A stretch of 45,550 bases of DNA from an uncultured Cytophagaceae bacterium (GTDB taxonomy: Bacteria; Bacteroidota; Bacteroidia; Cytophagales; Spirosomataceae). The DNA is taken from contig CAIUGL010000182.1 of assembly GCA_903898715.1 (NCBI GenBank), forward strand, positions 1-45,550. Direction: 5' to 3'. Made by a program: the position numbers and the translations under genes. How positions within the stretch are numbered: position 1 is the first letter of the stretch; every line of letters begins with the position of its first letter. This document shows, in pieces, positions 25,916 through 34,455 of this stretch. The notes under the pieces were generated by a model. It was not told the DNA's origin. It searched no databases and saw only the letters and a list, made by a program, of their open reading frames with translations.

Positions 25916-28609
25916 TTACTTGCGTAAAATCAAAATACTCGGATCCGTTACATAGCGTCCAGCTTGATCACCATATAGCGCCAAACCTCCACGCGTAGAC
26001 TCCAATCGAAGCACTAATTTCCCCGCTTTCAAAGCTGCTTGCCAAGCAGCTGGAGGAATCACACCCTGAACGAAATACCCATAGGTTCCCGCTTCATCTA
26101 ATTTTTTATTCCGCGCCTGATAATGCCACGAAAGCACTCCCTGGTGATCAGCAGGATCATCCGCTAAAACCGTCTCTAACGCAACAACTCCATTAGCCGA
26201 AACACGCATCGAGGAAGAAGATGGATACACATCCGTCTGCGGATATGCATTCGGATTAACACTGGGATCAAAGGTGCCTTTGCCCAACATATAATCTCCA
26301 TCCATTTTACCGCCATCAGGTCGATCCTTTCCTAAAATCGGCTTAGAGGAAGCCTCCACCATAAATCGAACCTCCGCAATATCACTTCCCGATATCGGGA
26401 ATTCATATTCAAAATAACCAACCCCGGCCCCGTTAACCTTTTGGCCCAAAACTCCTGTCCATTGCTTTTCCGGCCATTGCGAAGCACTATAACGCTCCAC
26501 AGGAACAGATACTAATTCCATTTTGGGATTCGACGGCTTTACATTTCCTTCCTCCACGATAATATGACCAAAATTCCGATGTAACACTTTACCCGAAGCA
26601 TCCATCAAAATGAAGCTGAGCGTATTGACTGATTTATCTTTTGGCAAAACAACTAAAAGAGAATCCAACGCCCGAACATCCCAAGGAGTAAACTTTAGAG
26701 GCATCTCCTTCGTCCAATGCGTTTGCTTTTCTCCCCATGCCGTCACGCCAGCGAACGAAATTTTCAAACGCAGGCCCCCTGATAAATCCGTCATAGAAGA
26801 CAGATGAAGCGGAATCTTAATGGTTTGACCAGCCTTTCCAGCCCAAGTTATTTCCTGACCCGTCGAAACATAAAACGGCCCATGCAAATCCTTCAATGTC
26901 ATCCCCGGCACAATTGCCCCCAACCCTGTTTCCTTCTCCGTCCGATCAAATTTATAATAGCCATTCCACTCATTAATCACATCATGATGTTCCGTATAAA
27001 GCCAACCAGCCATCTTCGGATGATTCCGAAACGAATTCATCGCCTTATGATAATCAAAGGTATAATCCACATCACCCGTACTTCCCTGATATCCCCACAC
27101 ATTCCCAAACTCCGAATTGATCATCGGCTGTGCCCCTTGCACATAGCCTTTTTCAAAATTCCACTGACTCCCCGGAAATACATTTTTAGATTGATCATCC
27201 ATGACTTGATCCCACTCATAACCCGCCTGATACGCATGCCATGAATGAATATCCGTCTCCGTATGCCCCCGACCACAACAAATCGAATTATCTTCCACTA
27301 GGCGTGTCGGATCTAAGGATTTTGCCAAACGATAAACTGAAGCCACCCACTTTTGGGTTTCCGGGGTATAAACAGATTTCTTGTCGACCCGAGTAAACAA
27401 ACCCCAAGTCTCATTAAACGTTATCCAAGAAAAAATCGCCGGATGATTAAAGTCGCGCTTCAACATCTCATGCAAGGTATATTCTGTCTCCCGACGCATA
27501 TCGGCATCCGGCTCACCCCAGGAATTAGGAACGTCCGACATCACCAATAAACCCAACTTATCTGCCCAATATAACTTGCGTGGGATGTCCACCTTGATGT
27601 GCGTTCGAATCCCATTTAACCCGATTCGCTTGCTGCGAATGATTTCATCTTTCATAAATGCATCCGAAGGAAACGTATAAAATCCATCAGCATGATAGCT
27701 TTGGTCAAGCGCCAATTGCAAATACACCGGCTTATTGTTTAAGGCAATGTAAGGAATCTTAGAACCCGGCAAAGGCGTCACCGAAATCTTCCGAAATCCG
27801 AAATATCCTTTCACCTGATCATCCCCCAAACGCAGCGACAAATCATATAAATATGGATCTTCTAGTGACCATAAACGTGGTTTTGCCAATTTCAACGTAA
27901 GCTCCGCAACAGCTGCACCTTTCTTCACAGGCATGCTTGCCGACTGCCCATTGGCAAGTCTAACTTGTAAAACGGCATCTTTTGACGCCACACCCCCTAA
28001 ATAGGTTTTGATCCGAACAGAACCCTTGTCAATATCCGGGTACACCGCATAATGGTCAATGTAATCCGATCCCCGTGCATCCAAATAAACCGTCTGCCAA
28101 AGCCCCCGCGCATTTCCATACCCCTGCTTCCCATATAAGGTAAACATCCGCCGCTTATCATCCACGCGAATATCGACTGATTGAATCCCTGCTTTCAAAA
28201 ATGAAGTGACGTCAAAATCAAACGGAGTATATCCCCCTTTATGCTCGCCAACAAATTTGCCATTTACATACACAGACGTATGCCAATCGGAAGCACCAAT
28301 ATTCAAAAACACGCGCTTGGAACCCCACACGGCAGGTACCTGAAATGTCCGGTGATACCACGCCACATCCGCTTCGTCCTTCACGCCAGAAAGCTTCGAT
28401 CCCCAAGGAAAAGGAACCTGAATTTTATTAGCAAATTTGGATGGAATAACGAGGGTAGAATCAAAGGTGAAATCCCATGACCCATTTAGATTCAACCACT
28501 GTGACCGCATTAAATCAGGCCTCGGATGTTCCGGAAGGGGTTGAGCAGTTTTTTGTGCAAAAGCAAACGAGTTAGCTCCCAAGAATAGGAGTATCAATAG
28601 TTTTTTCAT
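25916..28609 (-). CDS. exported glycoside hydrolase family 2 protein
   Basis: Predicted beta-glycosidase (galactosidase, glucuronidase or mannosidase type) of 897 residues. The start at ATG 28609 gives the signal peptide MKKLLILLFLGANSFAFAQ; an in-frame ATG eight codons earlier is less likely. Residues about 20-180 form the GH2 sugar-binding domain (WLNLNGSWDFTFDS, WYHRTF, LNIGASDWHTSVYVNG), 180-290 the immunoglobulin-like domain, and 290-600 the TIM barrel. The acid/base Glu is near 400 in WITFNETWG and the nucleophile Glu near 499 in INSEFGNVWG. Further beta domains follow, and the last 200 residues are probably an accessory sugar-binding module. Substrate cannot be told from sequence alone. 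It is not in an operon; its neighbour on the right is gpsA, divergent. Confidence 0.9.
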   Translation of the reverse strand: MKKLLILLFLGANSFAFAQKTAQPLPEHPRPDLMRSQWLNLNGSWDFTFDSTLVIPSKFANKIQVPFPWGSKLSGVKDEADVAWYHRTFQVPAVWGSKRVFLNIGASDWHTSVYVNGKFVGEHKGGYTPFDFDVTSFLKAGIQSVDIRVDDKRRMFTLYGKQGYGNARGLWQTVYLDARGSDYIDHYAVYPDIDKGSVRIKTYLGGVASKDAVLQVRLANGQSASMPVKKGAAVAELTLKLAKPRLWSLEDPYLYDLSLRLGDDQVKGYFGFRKISVTPLPGSKIPYIALNNKPVYLQLALDQSYHADGFYTFPSDAFMKDEIIRSKRIGLNGIRTHIKVDIPRKLYWADKLGLLVMSDVPNSWGEPDADMRRETEYTLHEMLKRDFNHPAIFSWITFNETWGLFTRVDKKSVYTPETQKWVASVYRLAKSLDPTRLVEDNSICCGRGHTETDIHSWHAYQAGYEWDQVMDDQSKNVFPGSQWNFEKGYVQGAQPMINSEFGNVWGYQGSTGDVDYTFDYHKAMNSFRNHPKMAGWLYTEHHDVINEWNGYYKFDRTEKETGLGAIVPGMTLKDLHGPFYVSTGQEITWAGKAGQTIKIPLHLSSMTDLSGGLRLKISFAGVTAWGEKQTHWTKEMPLKFTPWDVRALDSLLVVLPKDKSVNTLSFILMDASGKVLHRNFGHIIVEEGNVKPSNPKMELVSVPVERYSASQWPEKQWTGVLGQKVNGAGVGYFEYEFPISGSDIAEVRFMVEASSKPILGKDRPDGGKMDGDYMLGKGTFDPSVNPNAYPQTDVYPSSSSMRVSANGVVALETVLADDPADHQGVLSWHYQARNKKLDEAGTYGYFVQGVIPPAAWQAALKAGKLVLRLESTRGGLALYGDQAGRYVTDPSILILRK

Positions 28610-28710
28610 AGGTTTAGATTTACGCAAGGGCATTCCAATGCGGAAAACAAATTTGGCAAATTTTCTGATTGTTTCAGCTAATTTTTAATTTAATAGGTAA
28701 TTTTACGGCC

Positions 28711-29736
28711 ATGAGTCAATTAGAAGAATTAAAAAAGAAGATCCCTACACAAATAGCTGTAATCGGAGGAGGTAGTTGGGCAACAGCACTTGTAAAAATT
28801 TTATCTGAAAACCAGGTCAAAATTAAGTGGTGGATCCGTCGGAAATCAGACGTTGACTTTATCCGAAAATACAACCACAACCCAAGCTACCTCACAGATG
28901 TAGCCATCAATCCCCGCAAAGTAAAAACATACAGTAAAATGTCTGACGCCTTAGCCGGTGTTGAATATATCATTCTAGCTGTACCCGCTGCATTTATTCC
29001 AGCCACCTTAAAAGATTTAAACCAAAAACACTTCGAAGGAAAGAAAATTGTGTCCGCAATTAAGGGCATGATTCCAGAAGAAAATTTGTTGGTCACAGAC
29101 TGGATGGAAAAAGCATTTAATGTGCCCATCAGCCAAACCTGTGTCATTGCCGGCCCATGTCACGCTGAGGAGGTCGCACTCGAAAAACAGTCGTATTTGA
29201 CTATTGCATCGCCTTCTTTGGCAGTTGCGCAATCCTTTTCGAATTTACTGAACAGTCGATTTTTGCAAGCTCATGCCATCGAAGATCTCTATGGCGTTGA
29301 ATATTGCGCGGTTATCAAAAACATCATTGCGATCGCTTGCGGAATTACCCGTGGCTTGGGATTTGGCGACAACTTTCAAGCGGTACTTGTCAGTAACGCC
29401 ATGCAAGAAATTAAGATTTTCTTAGATGTGGTCTACCCCGAAGCTAAACGCGACTTAAATAGCTCTGGATATCTTGGGGACTTATTAGTGACGGCTTATT
29501 CCCAATTTTCCCGTAACCGTACGTTTGGAAACATGATAGGTAAAGGATATTCCGTTAAATCTGCGCAGATTGAAATGAACATGATCGCAGAAGGGTATTA
29601 TGCCGTTCGCAGTATTTATTCGATTTCCCGTCAGCACCAAATTCACCTTCCCATCATCGAGGCTGTCTACAACATCGTGTATGAGAAGGCAAATCCACAG
29701 GTGGAAATGAATAAGTTAAAAGGATTCTTAAAGTAA
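28711..29736 (+). CDS. gpsA: NAD(P)-dependent glycerol-3-phosphate dehydrogenase
   Basis: Biosynthetic enzyme reducing dihydroxyacetone phosphate to sn-glycerol-3-phosphate for phospholipids. The start at ATG 28711 gives MSQLEELKKKIPTQIAVIGG and 341 residues; an upstream TTG frame is rejected. The Rossmann motif is IAVIGGGSWATALVKILSE, followed by ILAVPAAFIPATL, IKGM, IAGPCHAEEVA and the catalytic Lys region YCAVIKNIIAIACGI, then SSGYLGDLLVTAYSQFSRNR, all family hallmarks. The end overlaps the end of the convergent HIT gene by 9 bases. Together with GlpD it closes the two-way link between glycerol-3-phosphate and glycolysis. Confidence 0.96.
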   Translation: MSQLEELKKKIPTQIAVIGGGSWATALVKILSENQVKIKWWIRRKSDVDFIRKYNHNPSYLTDVAINPRKVKTYSKMSDALAGVEYIILAVPAAFIPATLKDLNQKHFEGKKIVSAIKGMIPEENLLVTDWMEKAFNVPISQTCVIAGPCHAEEVALEKQSYLTIASPSLAVAQSFSNLLNSRFLQAHAIEDLYGVEYCAVIKNIIAIACGITRGLGFGDNFQAVLVSNAMQEIKIFLDVVYPEAKRDLNSSGYLGDLLVTAYSQFSRNRTFGNMIGKGYSVKSAQIEMNMIAEGYYAVRSIYSISRQHQIHLPIIEAVYNIVYEKANPQVEMNKLKGFLK

Positions 29737-30123
29737 GAAGGACTTAATTAATGCCGCCGTTGATGCCAAAGATTCTTGCGAAGGTTTCAACTTTTCTTGC
29801 GAAAAATTAATGTCCAACATACGATTCATCGGCACCAAATGCACATGCGCATGTGGGACTTCTAGGCCAATAACAGCCACACCTACCCGTTTACATGGAA
29901 TCGCCTTTTTGATAGCTGGTGCAACTTTTTGCGCAAATTTCATCAAGTCTCCAAGCAATTCAGGCTCCAAATCAAAGATATAATCTACCTCCTGCTTGGG
30001 AATAACCAACACATGTCCTTCGACTAAGGGCATCACGTCTAAAAATGCCATAAAACGATCATCCTCCGCGATCAAATGACACGGAATTTCTCGATTCACA
30101 ATTTTGGTAAATATCGTCGCCAT
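29728..30123 (-). CDS. HIT family nucleotide hydrolase
   Basis: Histidine-triad protein of 131 residues, close to HinT/Hit hydrolases that split adenosine phosphoramidates or acyl-adenylates. The N-terminus FTKIVNREIPCHLIAEDDRF and middle LDVMPLVEGHVLVIPKQEVD are characteristic. The triad motif HAHVHLVPM near residue 92 supplies the catalytic histidines. The gene starts one base after the stop codon of the kup gene and is likely cotranscribed with it. Its true substrate is unknown. Confidence 0.93.
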   Translation of the reverse strand: MATIFTKIVNREIPCHLIAEDDRFMAFLDVMPLVEGHVLVIPKQEVDYIFDLEPELLGDLMKFAQKVAPAIKKAIPCKRVGVAVIGLEVPHAHVHLVPMNRMLDINFSQEKLKPSQESLASTAALIKSFLL

Positions 30124-30124
30124 A

Positions 30125-32098
30125 CTAGTCGATGCGTTTAAGATTACACTTGGTAATCGGCTTTATAATCAAAGGTACCTTTTCCAATTTCACCGCATCA
30201 CTATCTAAACCAAAATACTTATCCTCCGAATGCGTAAACTGCTTCACAAAGAAGTGAGCTTTCATAACCAAACGATCCATAAATGGCATCTCGTTATCAT
30301 AAGACAAGAATTTCTCTAGGACAACAAATCGGAAATCACCAATCACATTTTGCTCATTTAATGATTTATAACGTGACGTAATATCCACTTCTCCTCGGGC
30401 AACCATCTCCTCAACAACCTTACGGAAGTATAAGTTAATGCGTTGTTCCACACGGAAACCTAATTTGAAATTCACCTTAATAATATCGTCACGCTCAATC
30501 ACCGTCACTTTATAATCCATGGTATACGGATCATCCATCGTATCCACATGAACAAACCAGTAGATATCCGCTTTCTTCGGTCGGCGTTGAAAAATCGAAT
30601 AGATAATCTTCGATTCAATATCCGTCACCCGCGCGGCATTGGACATAAAGACCAAGTGAGTTGCGTATTTAGGAATTGTTTCATCCTTACTTAATTCTTT
30701 GAGCGGCTCGATGTAGTCGGCCAACTTCTCATATTCGGTTAATTTTTTCTTAATACGTGTTGCACGGAACCAAACCCACATAAGTAGGATGATTACTCCG
30801 GCAATAAATAATGAAACATAACCACCATGCCAGAACTTTTGGAGATTTGCAACTAAGAAAGCACCTTCTAATGAAACATAAACCACTAAAAATAATAAGA
30901 TCCACCACATGTCAACTTTCTTGATATGCAGGTAATATGCCATCAGAGAAGTAGTCATTAACATCGTCATCGTAATGGCCAAACCATAGGCCGCTTCCAT
31001 ATTTGCCGATTCACGGAACCACAAAACAACGCCTACGCAACCCATCCAAAGCAATAAATTTATGGAAGGAACGTACAATTGACCTTTTTGGTCTGATGGA
31101 TAAATCAAACGAACACGTGGCCAGAAGTTCAAACGGATAGCTTCTGAAATCAATGTAAATGAACCTGAAATCAAAGCCTGCGATGCAATCACGGCGGCGG
31201 CAGTGGCCAACATGATTCCGGAGAATAAAAATTGAACCCCTAATTCTGATTTCAACAATTCAAATATTGGCTTTTTAACCCCCAATAAAGTTCCATTATG
31301 TGACAATAACCAAGCTCCTTGTCCAAAATATTGAAGTAACAAAGCGACCTTAACAAACATCCACGAAACACGAATATTGTCCCGACCGCAATGCCCTAAA
31401 TCAGAATAGAGTGCTTCTGCTCCTGTGGTACACAAAAATACAGCTCCTAAACTCCAGAAACCCGCCGTTCCGGACTGATGCGTCGTCAATAACTCCCAAG
31501 CATATGTTGGATTGATAGCCCGTAAAATAGACCAATCATTTTCGATACCGAGTATACCGGTAAAAGCTAACATTCCGAACCAAGCCAACATAACCGGACC
31601 GAAAAACTTACCCACGACCTTCGTTCCCAAGATTTGAAAAAGAAATAGACCCGTTAAAATAACGATCACAATAGGTACCGTATCCGTCACAAATGGCGTT
31701 CCATCCGCATGATGCAACATGCGAAGACCTTCCACCGCTGAAGAAACCGAAATAGGAGGCGTAATGATACCATCGGCTAAAAGCGTGGCCCCTCCGATGA
31801 TGGCAGGTAAGGTTAACCATTTGGCATGCCGACGAACCAATGCGAAAAGTGCAAATATTCCACCTTCACCCTTGTTGTCTGCGCGCAAGATTAAGATTAC
31901 ATATTTCAATGTAGTCTGCAAAGTCAATGTCCAGAAGATACAAGATAAACCACCTAAGACCGTTAACTCATTGATTGGGTTGTCGCCAATGATGGCCTGC
32001 ATTACGTAGAGCGGAGATGTTCCGATATCCCCATAAATGATACCCATGGCTACCAAAAGGCCGGCAGCCGTCATTTTATTCTTGTGTTTGTGTTCCAT
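30125..32098 (-). CDS. kup: KUP family potassium transporter
   Basis: Proton-coupled potassium uptake protein of the inner membrane, 657 residues. The N-terminal signature is MGIIYGDIGTSPLYVMQAI, followed by DNKGEGGIFALFAL, which carries the acidic residue used for coupling in the family, and ADGIITPPISVSSAVEGL. Twelve hydrophobic segments can be traced up to about residue 445 (last one near LFIAGVIILLMWVWFRA), and the remaining 200 residues are a soluble cytoplasmic domain. The gene is leftward and followed by the HIT gene. A strong promoter and a perfect 20-base palindrome lie upstream (32191-32246), suggesting operator control. Confidence 0.95.
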   Translation of the reverse strand: MEHKHKNKMTAAGLLVAMGIIYGDIGTSPLYVMQAIIGDNPINELTVLGGLSCIFWTLTLQTTLKYVILILRADNKGEGGIFALFALVRRHAKWLTLPAIIGGATLLADGIITPPISVSSAVEGLRMLHHADGTPFVTDTVPIVIVILTGLFLFQILGTKVVGKFFGPVMLAWFGMLAFTGILGIENDWSILRAINPTYAWELLTTHQSGTAGFWSLGAVFLCTTGAEALYSDLGHCGRDNIRVSWMFVKVALLLQYFGQGAWLLSHNGTLLGVKKPIFELLKSELGVQFLFSGIMLATAAAVIASQALISGSFTLISEAIRLNFWPRVRLIYPSDQKGQLYVPSINLLLWMGCVGVVLWFRESANMEAAYGLAITMTMLMTTSLMAYYLHIKKVDMWWILLFLVVYVSLEGAFLVANLQKFWHGGYVSLFIAGVIILLMWVWFRATRIKKKLTEYEKLADYIEPLKELSKDETIPKYATHLVFMSNAARVTDIESKIIYSIFQRRPKKADIYWFVHVDTMDDPYTMDYKVTVIERDDIIKVNFKLGFRVEQRINLYFRKVVEEMVARGEVDITSRYKSLNEQNVIGDFRFVVLEKFLSYDNEMPFMDRLVMKAHFFVKQFTHSEDKYFGLDSDAVKLEKVPLIIKPITKCNLKRID

Positions 32099-32190
32099 TT
32101 AACTAAAAGGGTAGTAAACGTATTTTCAAATAAAAATGCTTTAACGTAAGAGTGCAAAAAATGCCCAAAATTGTACTATTTCATACCATT

Positions 32191-32210
32191 TTCTTGAAAT
32201 ATTTCAAGAA
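32191..32210. promoter_or_regulatory. perfect 20 bp palindrome at the predicted kup transcription start
   Basis: TTCTTGAAAT (32191-32200) is followed directly by its reverse complement ATTTCAAGAA (32201-32210). Leftward, it starts 8 bases after the -7 box, so it covers about +1 to +20 of the kup leader. It could be a repressor site or a hairpin in the leader. Confidence 0.6.
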
Positions 32211-32217
32211 GTGGAGG

Positions 32218-32246
32218 CAAATATAGTTCAATGTTTTTGATATCAA
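32218..32246 (-). promoter_or_regulatory. Bacteroidota-type promoter of kup
   Basis: Read leftward, TTG at 32246-32244, an 18-base spacer and TATATTTG at 32225-32218 match both boxes of the phylum consensus. This predicts a leader of about 112 bases before the kup start at 32098. The remaining part of this 192-base gap shows no gene. Confidence 0.65.
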
Positions 32247-32290
32247 ATAAGGATCAAAAATTTTTAATCAAAAGCCTGATGGCATGGAGT

Positions 32291-33655
32291 TTAGCGCGTA
32301 TAGTAATACCCGAAAATGATATTCATTTCGTCTTCTGACGTGAGACCAAAGTTGATGTCTTTCGCTGTATCATTGACATACGTAACAACGGAAGTTAAGC
32401 CTTCACCGGCTTGTAGATTGATGGGGACTTCGTAGTTAATTACTTTAGGATGCTCCCAATCGGTGTTTTCGTAAATAATCTCACCGTTTCGAGCTCCACC
32501 TTTTATACGTATTTGAAACAACTTACCCTTTGCGTGAAAATGAGATGTAAGGGAAACAACCACAACATCTTTGTCAAATTTAAAATCGCGCGTTATCGTA
32601 GTCGTCTGCTTAGCCGGAAGCGTAAAATTAGTTACACCAAAATCAATCATTTGAACTACTTTTTTGACTTGATCCGCAGGGACCGTGTATAGATTCACAT
32701 AATTTTCCCCATAAAGTGGCTCCTTCGTTCGATTAAAATAATGTGGGTTCAAATCCACCGAAGCATTGGCGGGCAATTGAAGCGCCATACCTGCAGGGAA
32801 CGTGTAATCTGAATTTGGATCCGTACCTCCGCCTAAAAAAATATGATTCGACATTTGCAAAAATGTCAATATATTTAGAGAGTTGTCTAAATTTCTTAAA
32901 TCGCGAATCTCATCTTCTTTAGGGAGCACTGATTTATTTCTAAAATCATAAATAACCATGTGGTGGCTATTCGACCGCGACTTTAATTTAATCCGGGATA
33001 CATACACGGGTGCGGCGTTATTCAAGGGTCTGCGAACAAATAGTTCGCGCTCAAAATTTGGAGGGACAACAAAGCGCTCAACCTTTAACTGGACGCCCGC
33101 TTTACCTTCCTCTGCTGGAGAAGGCAAGGGTATGAAATTTGCATCCTCCACAAAACTAGGTGTTTGATCATCTAACAAGGTAGGATCCGCCACCTCACCT
33201 GCCAATGGTGCACCTGCATCAATCCATTTTTGAACAAATGAGAGCTGGCCTTTACTGATTGGCTTTCCACCCAACGGCATGGGAGCGCCATAATTAACTA
33301 AACCATGATGCGCCAAATCCCAATTTAACTTGTGAAAAAATAAACTTTCGTTCGAAGCAAATTTCTTAACACGCGGAATAGACCGAGCCAAGGCCGCCGC
33401 ATTGACAGAGGGCACGCCTACTAAATTTGCATACGCTTTCCCTTTAACCAAGATGAGCTTATGCTGAGCAAAGCTGGCGTCTTTCTCCGAAAAATGGCAT
33501 CCAGATGTCGCACAACTTGGCGTTAAAAATTTATCTTGCAGGGCATCAAACGACGCAATTACCTTAGATTGAGGTGCTGGCGTAACACCCGGATCCGTAG
33601 CCTCTTTCGAACAGGAAAACGCTAAAATTGAAACGACTAACCAACCTTTTTTCAT
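32291..33655 (-). CDS. lipoprotein with cytochrome c domain and PHM-like copper monooxygenase domain
   Basis: Predicted lipoprotein of 454 residues (lipobox LAFSC, Cys15). Residues about 33-150 look like a cytochrome c domain with heme motif CATSGCH (Cys48, Cys53, His54, four residues between the cysteines) and a likely axial Met126 in GAPMPLGG before QKWIDAGA. Residues about 185-454 resemble the two-copper fold of peptidylglycine alpha-hydroxylating monooxygenase: His231-His232 in SHHMVIYDF, His305 in NPHYFN, His372 and His374 in SHFHAKG, and Met444 in DEMNIIFGY. The order and spacing match the known HH..H and HxH..M ligands. The substrate is unknown. Its start overlaps the stop of the AlbA_2 gene in ATGA, so the two are coupled. 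Confidence 0.8.
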   Translation of the reverse strand: MKKGWLVVSILAFSCSKEATDPGVTPAPQSKVIASFDALQDKFLTPSCATSGCHFSEKDASFAQHKLILVKGKAYANLVGVPSVNAAALARSIPRVKKFASNESLFFHKLNWDLAHHGLVNYGAPMPLGGKPISKGQLSFVQKWIDAGAPLAGEVADPTLLDDQTPSFVEDANFIPLPSPAEEGKAGVQLKVERFVVPPNFERELFVRRPLNNAAPVYVSRIKLKSRSNSHHMVIYDFRNKSVLPKEDEIRDLRNLDNSLNILTFLQMSNHIFLGGGTDPNSDYTFPAGMALQLPANASVDLNPHYFNRTKEPLYGENYVNLYTVPADQVKKVVQMIDFGVTNFTLPAKQTTTITRDFKFDKDVVVVSLTSHFHAKGKLFQIRIKGGARNGEIIYENTDWEHPKVINYEVPINLQAGEGLTSVVTYVNDTAKDINFGLTSEDEMNIIFGYYYTR

Positions 33656-34362
33656 CGTAAATAATACATATCATGTTGTTCTCCCGGCTCAATCCGTAAG
33701 ACACGCCCCAGCACAAGTAAGACTAATTTACGCGACGCTAGCCACAAAGGCAAACCCGATTTTAAGGCAAATTCAGCTAATGTAATCACCTCATTTTCAC
33801 GTAAATATTCCATTAACCATTTCTCGGAATCTCCATAAGCAAACGTTAATCCCGGATCATGCTCACGACGCAAAATTTGCTTCATTTCTTTACTTGCTTT
33901 CACCGTCCTATCCTTGACCCGCACATAGCAAACTGGATTTGGGTCTGATTCCAACTGCACAAAATGTGGTTTATCTACACTTTCAAAGACGTGATACACC
34001 AGGACGGAACGTCCATTCTCCAAGGGAATCCGGTATACATTATAAGTGAATGCAGGAAAACAGTAGGTATTTATTGCTTTTTCCAACAAGAACTGATCTT
34101 CCTCCACAAACTTAGAACCTTCAATGTGGCCTTCATCAGATACGCCCACAAATAAATGACCGCCATCTGAATTCGCAAAAGCAACCAACTCTTTGATAAT
34201 CTTTTCTGGGAACTTTACCTTCATCTTAAACTCCAACCGCTGCCCCTCTCCATGGCGAACCAAATGCTTCAGATTGCGCAAATCCAAAAATAGATCTGCA
34301 TCTTCTCCAGACACTTCATCCAACAAAATTTCATTCCCTGTGCGCATGGTAGTAAAACTCAT
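33652..34362 (-). CDS. AlbA_2 (Schlafen-type) domain protein
   Basis: Cytoplasmic protein of 236 residues. The AlbA_2 domain (about 35-160) shows GEGQRLEFKMKVKFPEKII, then KELVAFANSDGGHLFVGVSD, the family core. The C-terminal 80 residues look like a winged helix (EYLRENEVITLAEFALKSGL, PLWLASRKLVLLVLGRVLRI), which suggests DNA binding. Such proteins are often annotated as ATP-binding or transcriptional regulators; no activity is shown here. It is first in a two-gene unit with the cytochrome/copper lipoprotein and diverges from cysH across a 93-base gap. Confidence 0.85.
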   Translation of the reverse strand: MSFTTMRTGNEILLDEVSGEDADLFLDLRNLKHLVRHGEGQRLEFKMKVKFPEKIIKELVAFANSDGGHLFVGVSDEGHIEGSKFVEEDQFLLEKAINTYCFPAFTYNVYRIPLENGRSVLVYHVFESVDKPHFVQLESDPNPVCYVRVKDRTVKASKEMKQILRREHDPGLTFAYGDSEKWLMEYLRENEVITLAEFALKSGLPLWLASRKLVLLVLGRVLRIEPGEQHDMYYLR

Positions 34363-34432
34363 TTCAATTTAACAAAGTTTTAAAACATTCACATTTTATT
34401 TTACTTAGTATAGCAATTCAATAGACTTTGTA

Positions 34433-34440
34433 TATCTTTG
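34433..34440 (+). promoter_or_regulatory. -7 promoter box of the cysHDN operon
   Basis: TATCTTTG is a perfect TAnnTTTG, 15 bases before the cysH start, implying a very short leader. No TTG lies at the canonical distance. Confidence 0.5.
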
Positions 34441-34455
34441 TCAAAATTTTAGTAA

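Noticed and set aside
26804-27244. Open rightward frame of 146 codons inside the GH2 gene
   Set aside because: Antisense to the catalytic domain of the GH2 protein; its Arg/Ile/His-rich product looks like a coding shadow.
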